A stretch of DNA of 64,000 nucleotides, taken from NCBI GenBank assembly GCA_005281725.1, contig SSBO01000012.1, positions 7,607,603 to 7,671,602 on the forward strand, in the 5' to 3' direction. Both the position numbers and the translations under genes were made by a program. The stretch comes from Wuchereria bancrofti (Eukaryota > Nematoda > Chromadorea > Rhabditida > Onchocercidae). The notes below the pieces were generated by a model. It was not told where the DNA came from and ran no database searches. It worked only from the letters and a program-made list of their open reading frames with translations. Shown here piece by piece: positions 47,960 through 61,176 of this stretch (within the stretch, counting starts at the first letter, position 1; each line of letters begins with the position of its first letter).

Positions 47960-48857
47960 CATTGAAGAATAAATTTGAAAATTCAAATCGGCGTGATGAA
48001 TTTATTAAACTATCGAAGAAATTCATGATGGTGAACACAGAAGATGATGAAGAATCAGAGGATTAAAAATATGCCTTTGATGGTTATTATATACCTCAGT
48101 TGTTTTTTCGCGAATTAGTTTTCCCATGCTGTTCTTTTTTCCTGTATTTTTGAGAACCTTGACACTGCAGATTCATTATTATCCATGATATTCAGGACTA
48201 CCATCACCGTTCATTCCGATTTCTCAGCATGATGTGACTAAACAAAATCATAAAATAACATACGTCAGATTGCATCTACTCTACGCATTGTTTTACCATA
48301 GCAGTTTAGGTTATTGAAGGAAAGGATGATCCCAGTATAGCTAAAGTCCTTCAGCTTGTAATCAAAATCCTTATAGTAAGCAGTATTTCTTTCAAAAACA
48401 GCTTTTGTTTTCCAGAAACCAGCAAGTCCTTTTCTCTTCTTTCGCTAATCATCACTTATTGTTTATTGTTTTGAGTTTTTGCAGGTTGAACTCTATAAAA
48501 ACAGATGTAAATGGAGATATTCCAAAAGAATGGAAAACACTAATTATCCGAAGAACAAGCATTATTTCCCAGGCATACTCGAAATAACTGAAAAAATGGA
48601 AGGCACTCTGAAAGTGTTCGGCAAGCAGCATGTCTGTTTGATTTAATTTCATAAAATTCGGAACAAAGTCAAAGTAAGTATTACAACTGCTAGCTTTCAT
48701 TCCTAAAACAAGCAATTCCAGCACTATTTTCGCTTCTTATTCAATTTAATTTTTGCAGAGTGATGAAATAGTAGAACAGAAGGTGACTGAAAAACGAAAA
48801 GAGGAAAGAGACGAGAATGCTAAAACCAAGGACATATTTGAACAACGACATATCTGA
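47960..48857 (+). CDS. Candidate 3' exons of an unrecognised gene
   Basis: Four exon-like blocks join in phase: 47960-48030, 48310-48375, 48485-48613, 48759-48857, ending in TGA. Acceptors are TTGTAG, AGTTTAG, TTTTTGCAG and TTTTTGCAG; donors are GTGAAC, GTAAGC and GTGTTC. The peptide is charged: DEFIKLSKKFMM, then KDDPSIAKVLQLVIKILI, then a basic stretch (YKNRCKWRYSKRM), and a Glu/Lys-rich end (EEIVEQK-like, KRKEERDENAKTKD). I do not recognise it and could not find its 5' end. Individual short blocks can arise by chance, but four consistent phases make a real gene plausible. Confidence 0.35.
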
Positions 48858-51779
48858 AAGTAAGAAGAGTAAATATGCAATAAAACGAAAAAGTGAACGG
48901 TAGCTTTTCTAATTTAATTTTACATAAATATACTACTTCCATCAATTGAAATAGACTGCCATACTTATAATTAGTCTTCCTTTCTGCTGTTAAGTTGCAG
49001 GAAGACTTTAGAGTAAATAGAAGTATCTTTACCTCATTTAAATATTGAAAATACTTTTTCACAATCATATCTCAATAAAAAACGCAGATTTTTAGAAAAG
49101 AGTAAGAACTTTATTGAAGAAATATAATCAATTAATAACCGATTAATATTTGAACTGACGAAAAATTCTTATTTAAAAATTTGAAAATTATTGGAATGAA
49201 GGAGAAATCGGATGAAAATTTTTCACTAGATAAGGTTATGCTTTTTTGACCTGTTGATAAAGAGCAGATAAACATTTGACCACACAATAAATATGTCCTA
49301 AATATTGCTATCAGTCGTAATAAACCAATATTGGTCGTACTTACTATACACCTCAAATTTGGGTAATAAAAGTTCATTGTTTTATAATTTTACCTTGAAA
49401 GTGCATAGGAATAAAAACAAATAAAATAAATACTATCAATGAGAAGTGACCCTATATGAAAGAAGTTGATGTTTTGAAATAAATTCAGTTGTAATCGTGT
49501 GATAAATAAAGAAGAAAAATATGAAAATGATCCACATCCAATACAAGAGTGATGGGCCAAAGATACAAGCTGTTTTACTTATAAATAATTAAATTATTGC
49601 AAAAAAAGCAAACCTGACGGAAAAACATTTTTATAGAAAAATTAAACAACAAATAGTTTCATTTTTTGTATGCATTATTTATCCGGCATTGTTTTTATAT
49701 ATAAATGGTTCATAATTGATTTTGAAAAGGAGCCGGCGAATTTCAGAGCAAGAGAATTTAAGGAAACTGTATGTTGTTAGGATTAGTTATTCTAATAAAA
49801 CAGAATATTCTTTTCAAATATTGTTGCGTTCCAAAAAATTACGCCACACTTGGATCTGTTGCTGAAATTATTATTAATAAAAGCTTACAGATGACCGAGA
49901 GGAATACTATTGTAATTTACTGTCTTTGTCGTTTTTGAAAATTTCACTAAAAGTTCAATTCATTGGAAATTGCTGAGTTTTATTTTTACATTATGAAATA
50001 TTCCAAATTTCATGTTGTTTCTTAGATCCCTTATCGAATTCCTTCATTTTTGTTCATTTTTGTTCAGAGAAAGTCTCAGTGATTTAAGTTATTAATAGTT
50101 CTTGAAGTGAATTTCTCGCAAAGACAGTTCATACAAACTAAATTTGAAATTTTGCATCATATACTGCTCTGTGTCGATAATTGTTGGTAACAAGAAAGAA
50201 AATAGCAGTGCGAACGGCAGAGATCAAAAAGTGATGAGAATATTAGGCAATATTCATAAAGTTCAAATTTATCTCCTTTGTTTTTTAACATTTTTACTGA
50301 ATTTTTTGTTTACACACTATATTTTATCAGAAATAAACTGGAATTTAAGCAATAAACAGTGGAAATGCATGCAACTTTTGCTGAAAAATTGCTTATGGTA
50401 TTCATGTCGTGCGGTACAGCTAAACGTTAGTGGTCATAATCTTCCCTTTAGCAAACAATTAATTGATTATATATTTTTTAAAATCACATAATCAGCGAGG
50501 AACTTACATGAAAAATTGCAGGTATTTGCAATCTCTGGACTTGTGCATTCAATTGACTAAATCAGTTACAATATCATAGGAAATATTATAAAAGGCGTGA
50601 AAAATGCATAAAATCCATGAGTTATCAGATGAATCAACACGTAGTGCTTGAAATCGAAACATAATTCTTGAATGATACTGAAGAATCCCTTGATGGTATC
50701 ATTAAGAAAAGGTCAGATAGCGGATTAAATCAAATTCCTATGAAATTAATTCAACAGATATAGTGAGTAAGAATGTTTGCTTCAGTATTATTCTAACCAT
50801 TGAATATTAAGTCTGGTACGGAAATGTCGAGCATGGAATCTAAGGCATCATTTTAAGAGAGAAAGGGAGAGAAAGAAAAAGAAGAAAGTCATCCTGCGCC
50901 TCAGAATTGATCATCGATATTTGTCTCTTGGATGCGTAGCAAATGCATGTATCACATATGTAGAAGTGTAAGCGCTTCAGACACAACGTATAAATTGGAT
51001 GGATAGAACAGCGAGCATTTCCTAGATCTAGAAGTGCTATTTCCAAGTCTTCGACCTTATGCCGTATCTCGAAGTATTCCTTCTGGAGAATTTCTGAACC
51101 GGCAATTGAACCTTATTTATTTCTTATTAACTTTCAAACAACAATTACATATAGTTTTTTCCGATTTTGATTGGATCGGTGGGAATGCAGACGGTAATTG
51201 TTTCTTATTTTAACACAAGGAAGGGTCTAAGCATATCGTTCTACCCAAGTTCTACAGTTTAATAACAAATAAGTATTCAGAGGTCCCCACTTTCAGTCTT
51301 GAAAAGAGAACGCGATTTCCTTGGAATCTCAATTTTTGCTTTATTTGTTTTATTGTTTTCTTTCTTTGTGAAAGTAATCTCTCCTTCTATCATTTTGACG
51401 TTTTTCATATTCTGAAACTTAATTTTGAGAAAACAACTCTTTTAAAAGCCTCATTTGTGCCAATTCCTAGATATGTACAGACCTTTCGGCATGCTTTCAC
51501 TTGAAACACCTCTTCCACCTTTTTAGACGAATTTTATGAAATCAACTTTACAAATAATGGCAACAGTGTATTAGTCACAATTTATGCAAAATAAGGGTTT
51601 ATTTTGAAGCCATTAGGCAAAAATTTTTTAGACAAATTTTTCCTTCCGAAAGATATCGTTGATTTCTGTGCTTAGAAAATTTATGGGATGTATGCATCCA
51701 CACCGCTTCATAGTATTTAAAGCAAAGTACAATTATGCCGCAATGCGATTAATTTCTTTTTCCGATCACTCAACTTCAA
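48858..51779. other. Intergenic, no firm gene
   Basis: The longest frame, 50144-50491 on the plus strand (115 codons), has one hydrophobic stretch but no conserved features and atypical composition, so it is not called. The region probably carries the promoter of the KCTD-like gene at its right end. Confidence 0.4.
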
Positions 51780-52719
51780 ATGGTTATACTCAACTTTAAT
51801 GTTGGCGGACAGCAGTATTCCACAACAGCAAATACACTGTTGCAAGAAAAACAGTCTTTATTTAATCAGGTTGGTTTTATTTTCACTAAATTTCTTTCGG
51901 TGACGTGACTGTAATAGCAAATCAACCTACTTTCTAAGTTCACAGTAACCACTTGTCACCTTGTTATGTCGGTTTTAAGATTTCAAAGAATCAAATGTAA
52001 ATGAAATTTTTTAATTAGTGGTTTACTGGAGAAACTGCAAAACCGCCGTTAGAAAAAGACAGCAAAGGAGCATATTTTATCGATCGAGACCCAACCAGGT
52101 AAAAAATTACGAACTCCAACATTTCTACTCCTGCTGTATGATCTAACAAAAAACTTGTTAGATTTCATAATAAGGCAGTTAACAAAAACGATTTATTGTA
52201 AATCAAACGGAACCGATCGTTAATCCTCCCACTTTTTTTTCTCTAATTTAGTAACTATGACTTAAAAAGTGACACATATTTCAGTTTTGGAATAATCTTG
52301 AATTATCTGCGTTTGAAATCTACTAAACAGTTATGGGAAGCTTGCTTACCGAAAGATCCAGATCGTTTAGCCCTACTAACACAGGAAGCCGAGTATTACA
52401 AGTTTGTGTTAAATCACAGAACCTACAGAGGCTACTTCTTGACCAAAATATTACATCTACCCCAGTTAGAAAGGAAGCTGTAAAAACCTTCAATTATCTT
52501 CTAACACCTTTAAACATATAGCTTACACAAGCATCAACATTTCTACTCTCCTTCCAGTTTCATAAACTAATTTGCAGACTGCACCAACTCCGCGAACAAG
52601 CCATTGCCTTACTTCAAAGCTGCACAGAAAAATCAGACGTCTCATATGTGAATGAAGTAAACCCCACCTTTCATAAATTCGAGTTCCAAAATATTTCAAA
52701 AGTTACACAGTCCCAATGA
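51780..52719 (+). CDS. Small BTB/POZ T1-domain protein (KCTD-like)
   Basis: Four exons give 142 residues: 51780-51869, 52019-52098, 52285-52401, 52578-52719. The whole protein is essentially one T1-type BTB domain. It starts LNFNVGGQQYSTTANTLLQ, continues FIDRDPTSFGIILNYLR, and ends its core with LLTQEAEYYKLHQLREQA, all hallmark KCTD features. KCTD proteins form ring-like oligomers and often link substrates to cullin-3; no second domain is visible here, so partner and role are unknown. The last exon could instead use the donor at GAAGTAAAC (about 52658) and join an exon at 52886-52942, giving a slightly different short tail. Confidence 0.85.
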
Positions 52720-55195
52720 AATGTTTGGTCTACTCTTATAATTTTCACTATATTAGAATTCAAATATGTAGTTCCACATCTTAATTACACAGTCATATAT
52801 ACTATATATAGATATAAATTATGATTTAGCAAAATATCAAAGAAAAAAAAAAATGCACGCTGAGTATCAAAATCACATATTTGCAGGTCCTCGCAAAAAG
52901 TTTTAGCTGTCCACAAGGTCTTGATGGGAAAGGTTGCAGGAAGTAATTCACAAAAGCACATGAGGAATTGAACCAACCACTGCAAATTATCACTGCTGTA
53001 GAAGATAATACGTTATCACTGGCACGCCTTTCAACAAAGATTACCACTCTTGATGTGATCCAGTCATTACTATATTTTTTTCCAGCTGAGATTTTCCGAA
53101 TAAAATACCATTCGAAAGTTTCCCATAACGGTAATTACGAAAGATTAAAAGTAAATATACTGATGATCACAAGGAAGAAATTAAGAGTAAATCGTATCCG
53201 CCAACCTAAATAAAATTTGGGATTTATTTTATTTCAGTGAATCGAAACAGTTACTGTTCAAACCCAACTACTGACTGCCATTTCTTTTTGTCAGTAATCA
53301 AACCACAATTAATCAATAAGAAAAAATGGACTTGTTCTGCACAGAAAATGCATTATTTAGAGAATGCAATTTGCAAAAGCAAAAACAAAGGAAGAAAAAA
53401 TATCTTTGGACGGCTTAAATATACAACTGAAGCTTTGACCTAAATTCGGATATGTGCACCAATGGATAACTGTGGAAAATGAAGGACAGAATTAGAAATG
53501 ATAAAGAGCAGAGTAATGAGGGTCGCTCTTGAAAAGAAAAAAACGAGTGCAAAGGATGGGTATGATTTAAGATCACATAAAATAAAAAAAAAAAAATATT
53601 TCAAATTTATTTATTTTTAGTCATTTTTTGATTTGCAGGAATACAACCTATATGCACTGACATCATCATTTTGGATTAAATGTATTTTAAAATCATGCAC
53701 GTACATAAGCATATTGAAAGTTTGATAAAAACGATGGAGACGTATTAAGCAATTTTATAAGTTCATGTACGTCATGCAGAAAAGATGCAAAACTGTAGCC
53801 ACAGAGGTATAATAAATATAATTCTCCTGTCTAAATTTATATACCTTGAAAATATTTGATGAAAAAGTGCATGTAGAACTTAAAAAAGATGTTTACTATC
53901 GTTGCACAGCCCAAATACGAAATAGAAATTCTGTCTTTATGAAACAGATTTCATCAGCAGTATGTTTCCTGCAATGTGAGAGAAAAAACAGTTCAAAACA
54001 ACGAGTGGATGAAAGTTGTGATTTACGCAGGAAAAATTTGCTCAGTTTAGAAGCTTCAGAAAACTCAGAAAAACCGCGAGAATGAAACAGTGGAAAAGAC
54101 AACAAATTTCACGCGGAGGGTCGAATCTCATGCAACGAAAAAAAACAGTTGAAATTTCCTAAAAGTTGAAATGCTGAGCCTTATCAAATGAGCATTTACA
54201 AAAAAAAAAAAATTACATTACAGACAAGGTGTTCTGATCTAGATTAGAATATCGTGTTACAGCTACTGCTGTCTATAATGAGTTGAATGCAATACACACA
54301 ATAGAAGAAATTTTTGCATGTAACAAAGTGAAAAATGAAAAGAGACCTTTTCCTGCTGAAAATGAAACTGTTCAACCACTCATTAGGAATATTCAAAACC
54401 ATCATCATAAGAAACATCCATCAAAATCAATCAAACCTGTGTATTTACCTATCTGATGAAGTGGTAAAACATGCAGAAATAACAAAACAGATCCTCAAGA
54501 TTCTTTTCATATTTATTTGTAATCAAACTAGTAGTGGATCGAAAAAAAAGTAAAAATGAACTAAAGCTTGTTTCTCAGAAGATAAAAAGTAAAAGTACGG
54601 TTTTAGAAGAAAATTGTAAATCTGCTTCTCTTTTGCTATTCTGATAAAAAAATAGCGGGCATCATATCATAGACTGCACCGTTCTTCACCGTCTTAATGC
54701 AGTCCGTCCGGTCCCAATATATCTGTAACTAATAGTGTTAAATATAACAATGCATGAGTCTTACAACCCTTAAGAAAAATCCTTGCTATTTTCAGATTTG
54801 ATAAACTATAATAACAGATAAATAATACTCGCAATTCAAGTGAACTAAAAAAATTTGGGCAAAGAAACCGATAAAGAATCCACTAAAGTTTTTCCATTCT
54901 TTTACTGATTTGTGCAAAGTTTTACCCACCACTGTGATGCAAAAAAAGATGAAAAATATGCGCTGAAATGGACTGCAAAGTAAAATGAGGCCTAATAGTA
55001 TCTTAAACATAGGCAACATTAGCTAAGAAAGACAAATGTTCACCAGTAATCAATTATTCACTTTCTTTTCTGCATTTCTTTTTTTTTGACAGATAGTTGC
55101 TTAAGAAAACTAAATCGACGTTTTCTTTTTTTTTTTTTTCTTACTAAGAAGTTTTCGTATTTTGCAAGATTACTCTATTTTTGAATAAAAACTAA
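52720..55195. other. Convergent intergenic region, no firm gene
   Basis: It lies between the 3' ends of the KCTD-like and transporter genes. The plus-strand frames at 52968-53213, 53846-54085 and 54335-54553 have no recognisable domains and no consistent splice partners. Confidence 0.4.
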
Positions 55196-58100
55196 TCACC
55201 TGTCATGTTTCATCAAACGTTTCTTTTCGTGATCAGTATCACATGTAAGCATAAATATATTGATAGCTACAACCATAAGTCCAGAAATCATTATGCCTGC
55301 TCCAGCTAGCAAGAAAATGTTGTCGTAACCAGTTAAATTGTCACGAATGAAACCTGAAAAGCACTGTATTAGAGATCTCTTCCTGCACATAAATAGAAGG
55401 GTACGGCATATTCTCACTTCCCACAGAAAGGATAATTACATTAGCAAAAGTGACGACAGAACTACGAATATTTTTATTTGCTTCACCAGGAAAGATAAAG
55501 CTACAGTTCAACCTTACCGATTAATGCTGGACCGATAAGATTTCCAAGGCCTTCCACCAAACAGAGAATTCCATAACCGGTTTGAAAATCGTACAAGCAA
55601 AGGATTTGAAGAGTAATCACGGATGCTAAGGTGTAGTTCGCGCTAATGAAAAAACCAAAACCAATACAAAGTGTCAATAAGTGAATGTAGGAAGTAGCAA
55701 ACGGTGTAAGAGCTACACATAAACCCGCTAAAGTTATAAATATGCCATACATTTGAATGATATACTGAAAAAAAGCTGAAGGTAGTTACAACAATAACAA
55801 AACTCTAGACAGCAAACTGTTAAAAATGAAACCATAACCTAGAACGAGATATAAGCATTAAAGATTCAAAAACAAATCTTACTTGACTTGTTCGACTCCA
55901 GTCGGCGATGATTCCACAAAACAACATGCTCACCATATTTGTAAGACCAATGCTAGATACCAGATACGACGCTTTAGTCTCAGTAACATTATGAATTTCT
56001 ACAGCATATTCCGGGAAATTGACGTATGGTATATCAAAGAATACATAGAGAATAAATGTACTTAACAGAAAAATAGAAAACTCAGGAACTACCAAAACAA
56101 GTTTTGTATTGGAAATCCATTCCAGAAACGATCCCCACATCTGAATATATTCCTAAACTTTAAAAATTTTTCGCAGTTTATAAATCGAATGGCATTACAT
56201 TGTTCCTAAATAAAAATATCAAATCTTGCAGCTTGTATTTCGAGAAATATAATGTCTAAATTTCTCTAAGGACTGCACTTTGCAATATTAATCAAAAAAA
56301 CCTTACTTTACTTAACCGAATTGTTCTTCGCTTTCGCTTTCTGCGATAACAAATAGCAGGAGCAGAGGGTATCCGTCGGGACATACCAACACCAAATGGC
56401 ACAAATTTCCATCGGAAACTTAATACATTGGCTGCGGGTACTCGACCTTGTGCTGCGCCCAGTTGAGTCGCGATGCATGAATTGCGAACATTACGGCTTG
56501 TAAAAGAAGGAACAATAGTTTCTGCTGCAAAAAGCACGAACTTATCTCACCAGTTAATCCTAGGATTCTAAAGCTATTACTTTCTTTCTCTAATGCACTT
56601 ATATTCAACAAATTTGAAATGAATTAAGGTACCTGAATCAAATCTTTCTCAAGATATTAGGAATGTTAACTATAAATACTTGAAAAATTAAATCTCTTGT
56701 AAAAGAAGATTTTAATATGTTTCAAACTGAACTTCCACAACAACTAATTCATTCTCATTAAAATCCTAAACTAAGTCCCATATCGTTGAATAAGTTTCGA
56801 AAATATGTAAATCTTTGAGTTCTTTCATCGTATAAAAACAGACATACAGGTTTCAACTGTTTGTGTTTCGGATTTTCCTCCCTTAGTGTCGTCGTCTAAT
56901 AACGGTTCCTTTATTGCATCTTCTTGTACCAAATTATAGCTTTCCATGCATTCCTGACGTATTAAAAAATATTAAAACGTATTAAAAAACTACAAGTTCC
57001 ACAGTTCCAGAATAAAAGTAAGACTTAACTACGGAAGAACAGAACAGAAAAACTGAAATTCAATGATTTACTAACTAGTCAACAAAATGGGAACTGCTTA
57101 TTTTCAGAAATATCCATTACGGAAAATAGAGCGACTGGAATAATTTGACTAATCATCTCTGACTTTAATTAAGTTTATTAACCTTTACAAATCCTGCATA
57201 AATGACTCCGCTCTGTCGACTACTGACCACTTCATCCAAACCGTCATTGCCACTGAAAAAACAATTAAGATGACATACATTAAAATGTGGGTGCTAAGAA
57301 TTTGTTCAGAAAGCATTATCGTCAAACGCTGGAAAAAATCTTTCCCAAACTATCGAATTTTGGAATATAAGCAGAAGCAAAGCATTCGGAAATGTAAAGA
57401 ACATATAAATCATATTTCTAAATATTTTTAACACAAAGAAGCAACAAATAACAAAGTAGAAATAGAATACCGAAGCGTCCTATTTGAAAATTTGTTTTCT
57501 ACTTTAGACATTTGGCTGGATACTAAATCATCAATTCCTGAGTGGTAATTTTCCTTCGAACAAACCTGACGAGGTGATCCCGATAGTATATCAATTCCAA
57601 CGTTATACACCCCCTAAACTTTAAAAAAAGCTGGATAAAAACCATGATGGTTGCCGAAATAGTGAAAAATGGCATTACTGATTCATTCGTTGAATAAGAA
57701 ATTTCGATAAATTGCTGGGTCATAGTTCCGTTATTGAAACATGCAAAAGATGGAAAATTATCAAACCATGTTGTCTAGTATGGCTTACATCAAAAGTAAG
57801 CGCATGCTCTTTCCTCATGTCATTTTCTGGAGCACGCAAAAATTCACCCATACTGTAACTTTTTGACACCGGTATTTGAAGTTCATTTGCAGCTACCTTT
57901 ACCTGTAGATAAAAGTATCAGTTTCTAAATACTGACTACAAAGAATGGATTTCGGTTAACACTTTCAGAAGACGTATTCATTTTTCCAGACAAATCTGGT
58001 TCCATTTCTTTTTTTTTTTTTTCTTGATAAATTAGTGACAATGTTATTCAAAGTCATAACTTCAGGTTTACTTTTTCCTGCACCCATAACGTTTGCCTAA

Positions 58101-61100
58101 CATCACAAATGCATTTACCGATTGCACATTTAAGGACTGGTCGATAACTTGCAGAAGGGGTGTTGCATACGTCGGTATTGAAGGTAACGATATGGTACGG
58201 CGAGAAGTCGGACCAGTGTAAGGAAAACCCATCTAAAAAAGGTACTTTAAGGCTTCGTAATACGGTCTTAAAAATCTCACAGGGAGAAGTGAATTTTTGT
58301 CCATAGAATTGTAATTCCTTTGATAAAATACTTCCCTAATAAAAAAAACCTCCATAAATTCCAAAACAAGCCAAAGAATCTGAAAGAAAACATAAAATCA
58401 GAGCAAAAATCCCCTAATACACCAAGTGTAGTCTTTGAGCACCGCAGTTCTTTTCGTTGCTGCCGCATTTTTATTGCGCAAAGGTTCAGTTTAAAGCTTA
58501 TTAATAATGAGAAGGTTATGATCAGGAGCCTCTGGAATTCAATCAGACCATGACTAAGAGTCACTGGAACTTTGATGTGAAGATCTGTATTAATATCAGC
58601 CTGACCTGATAACTGAAACTAACAGTGAAGACACTGGAATTATTAGCAGCATTCCTCATAGCTAACCGTAACTTTTCACGTTCAGTTTTTTCGATGAATT
58701 TTTTTCTCTTGTATTCTATAGTATCATGCGGCCACTCCAGATCCTGAAATAAAGTTCCGAGTCAAATTAGACTGGTGTATAATGTCCCTACAACTTTGGT
58801 GGATAACAATTCAAATAATTTTTCATAATACTATTCGATACACTGTTAGTAGTATAAAAAAAAAAAGAAAAAAAAATTCACCTTAATCATAAAACCACAA
58901 CCAACAATAAAGAGTAAAAGAAATCCCATACAAAGAAGAGAAGAACGCCAGCCAAATTTTGCAAATAGCTAAACAGAGAATTAAAAACAACTTGAAAGTT
59001 ATTTACTATCTCAGAAAGATAGAACAACAACTGAGCTAATATTTAAACCGAACATTAGAAATTGCAGATGAAAATTAATTAATGGACTGATTTAAAACTC
59101 TTCAAACGGAGTTAAACTGACCATTTCGATGAATGGTGCAAGAACAAAAGTACCCGCGCCAGAACCGCAAACAGCAATACCCGTTGCAATGGCTCGTTTT
59201 TTCTTTAAAAGAAATAAAGAAATAGATGAATATTGTTATTGAAAATATATTAACATTTATTTATTGCCATAAGCGGAACCAAACTGAAATGACCCAAGAA
59301 AAAAACAACTGTACTTGAAAATAGTAAGTGACTGCAACAATAGCGCTATTAAAGCAAAAGCTTAAACCAATGCCCGTAATGAATGCAAATGAAAGCAAAA
59401 AATGCCAAACACTAAATGCGAAAAAGGATATTAATCCACCACCGGCTGCTATCAATCCACCAACAATTGTCATACGTCTGCAAGAATACTCACTTCGAAA
59501 GCACACGAAGATATCCTCAAAACAATACAAAATGACTAATGCGCAAACCAAGTATATGACGCATTTCGGATTCAAAATATTACAAATGTACAACAAATAC
59601 AGACCGACAATCATATATATCTGTTAAAGCTCCAGCAAGCGGCCCTGATAACAACGGTATCGATAAAAAAATTGATCCAACAATACCAGACATTGTTTTT
59701 GTTACATTGAAGTGTCCTTGAATTTCAGAAAACATGATGCCAAATGAAAATGAAATCCCTGCAAACGTTATAGGCCACGTTAGAAAATGATCTTAATCGT
59801 TTCAGGATCACTTTCAATAAAATCTATGCATTGATCTCACTATCACCAATTTACAGCAATATGTAATCTAAATCTCGTGAAAATTATATAAATTTAATTG
59901 AGTGCACAATATTAATATATAAACTGTATTAAAAATCGAAACTAACTAGATGTCTGAATTAATTTTTTGAAAGAAAAAACTTTTAGGAAAAGATTTAGTT
60001 TTACTATGGAAACATAGAAATAAATCATCGAATTAATAACAAACACATTCGCGTACAAAGAATGATACTGGAAGTGAAATGCTTACCGTCACAAATGAAA
60101 TGAATAAGGAAAGATGCAAGAACAATGATCCATCCATAGCCACCGTCTGGTGGAATTGGTTCCTCCACTGATGATGAACATGTCGATTCTGTACCAACTA
60201 AAAATGAAACATGATCAAAATTTAATCAAATGTTCTAACAGGTATTTTTAATGTACCTGTTAGTCGTACTTATATGAATATTAGGATGTGCTCTCACAAA
60301 ATTAACAGTTGTACTTGCAAAAATCAAGTACGAAAATTAAGAAACATGGCATCAGCAATAGCAGCAACTTGTCGATGATAAGGAACCATCCCATCATTTA
60401 CACCACAATTATTATATATTCATAAAACTGAACATTCAAAAAGAAAACGATCTTTTTTGATTTCATAATAAGTAAAAGAGAAATAGTACACTTATCGCAT
60501 AAAGGAAAATGAGTCGCCTTCTTTTCTAATCGTGCTACATGAACATGATTGTTATACAACTGATAATCCTGCAAAGAAAGATAAGTCAAACAATCAGTAA
60601 AAGACATCGATGAAAAATATGCACGTAGGTTAGATGATTTGCAAGCTATTTCGCTACAATTTGAATGATGAATAATACTTGAGTACAAATTTGGTCTTAT
60701 ACAGGCGGAACAAGAAAAAACATTTTAGCAAAATAAAATGTGTATTTTCCATTTCGTCATAAGAAAGAAAAGGAACAAAGCTAAAGAAATACAGGACACT
60801 AATTGATGTATCAGCATTTAATATCACGCACTGAAGATGTAGTAGATATTATGATTTAAAGATGTCATAGAATAAGAGATCAAAAATGAACTGTTCTCAT
60901 CAAAACGGAGGTAATGGCTATGGAAAGACTGCCATGTAATGAATGATTTTTCATTCTTCATAATGCTAGAAAGGTTAGAGTTATTCGCCTTTTCCTAGAG
61001 TTAATCCGCAATCAAAGAAAGAAACCATTTAACAGAAATGTGTTGTATGGAATAACCGGGAAGTCTTCATTTGTAAGAACACAATGACAAACCTCCGAAT

Positions 61101-61176
61101 GAACAGGGACCAAATCTGACAGAGCTGCTTCTACAATTCTTTCCTTCGTCTCAACTTCCTCCTCTCTATCCAACAT
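55196..61176 (-). CDS. Monocarboxylate transporter-like protein (SLC16, major facilitator superfamily)
   Basis: Seventeen exons join in phase to 768 residues: 61093-61176, 60490-60568, 60087-60197, 59605-59758, 59315-59477, 59122-59202, 58882-58968, 58624-58743, 58119-58232, 57789-57902, 57471-57613, 57183-57252, 56848-56953, 56307-56524, 55883-56140, 55518-55764, 55196-55353. The signature PPDGGYGWIIVLASF opens TM1, and DIYDCRRMTIVGGL lies between TM2 and TM3, both typical of SLC16 carriers. Six helices are encoded by about 60.2-58.9 kb and six by 56.1-55.2 kb (FPEYAVEI, GIIADWS, YGILCLVEGLGNLIGPALIGG). Family members co-transport protons with lactate, pyruvate or other small acids, or carry amino acids or thyroid hormone. 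Unusual: the cytosolic loop between TM6 and TM7 is about 300 residues, hydrophilic and Ser/Glu-rich, and is spread over seven exons. Substrate unknown. Confidence 0.92.

Noticed and set aside
50144..50491. Plus-strand frame of 115 codons with a possible membrane helix
   Set aside because: It is one of the longest single frames, but there are no conserved motifs, no acceptor near the start, and biased composition. Not enough to call a gene.
53846..54105. Overlapping frames on both strands, plus strand rich in Lys, Ser and Cys
   Set aside because: Both strands are open because of base composition; neither shows a domain or splice support.
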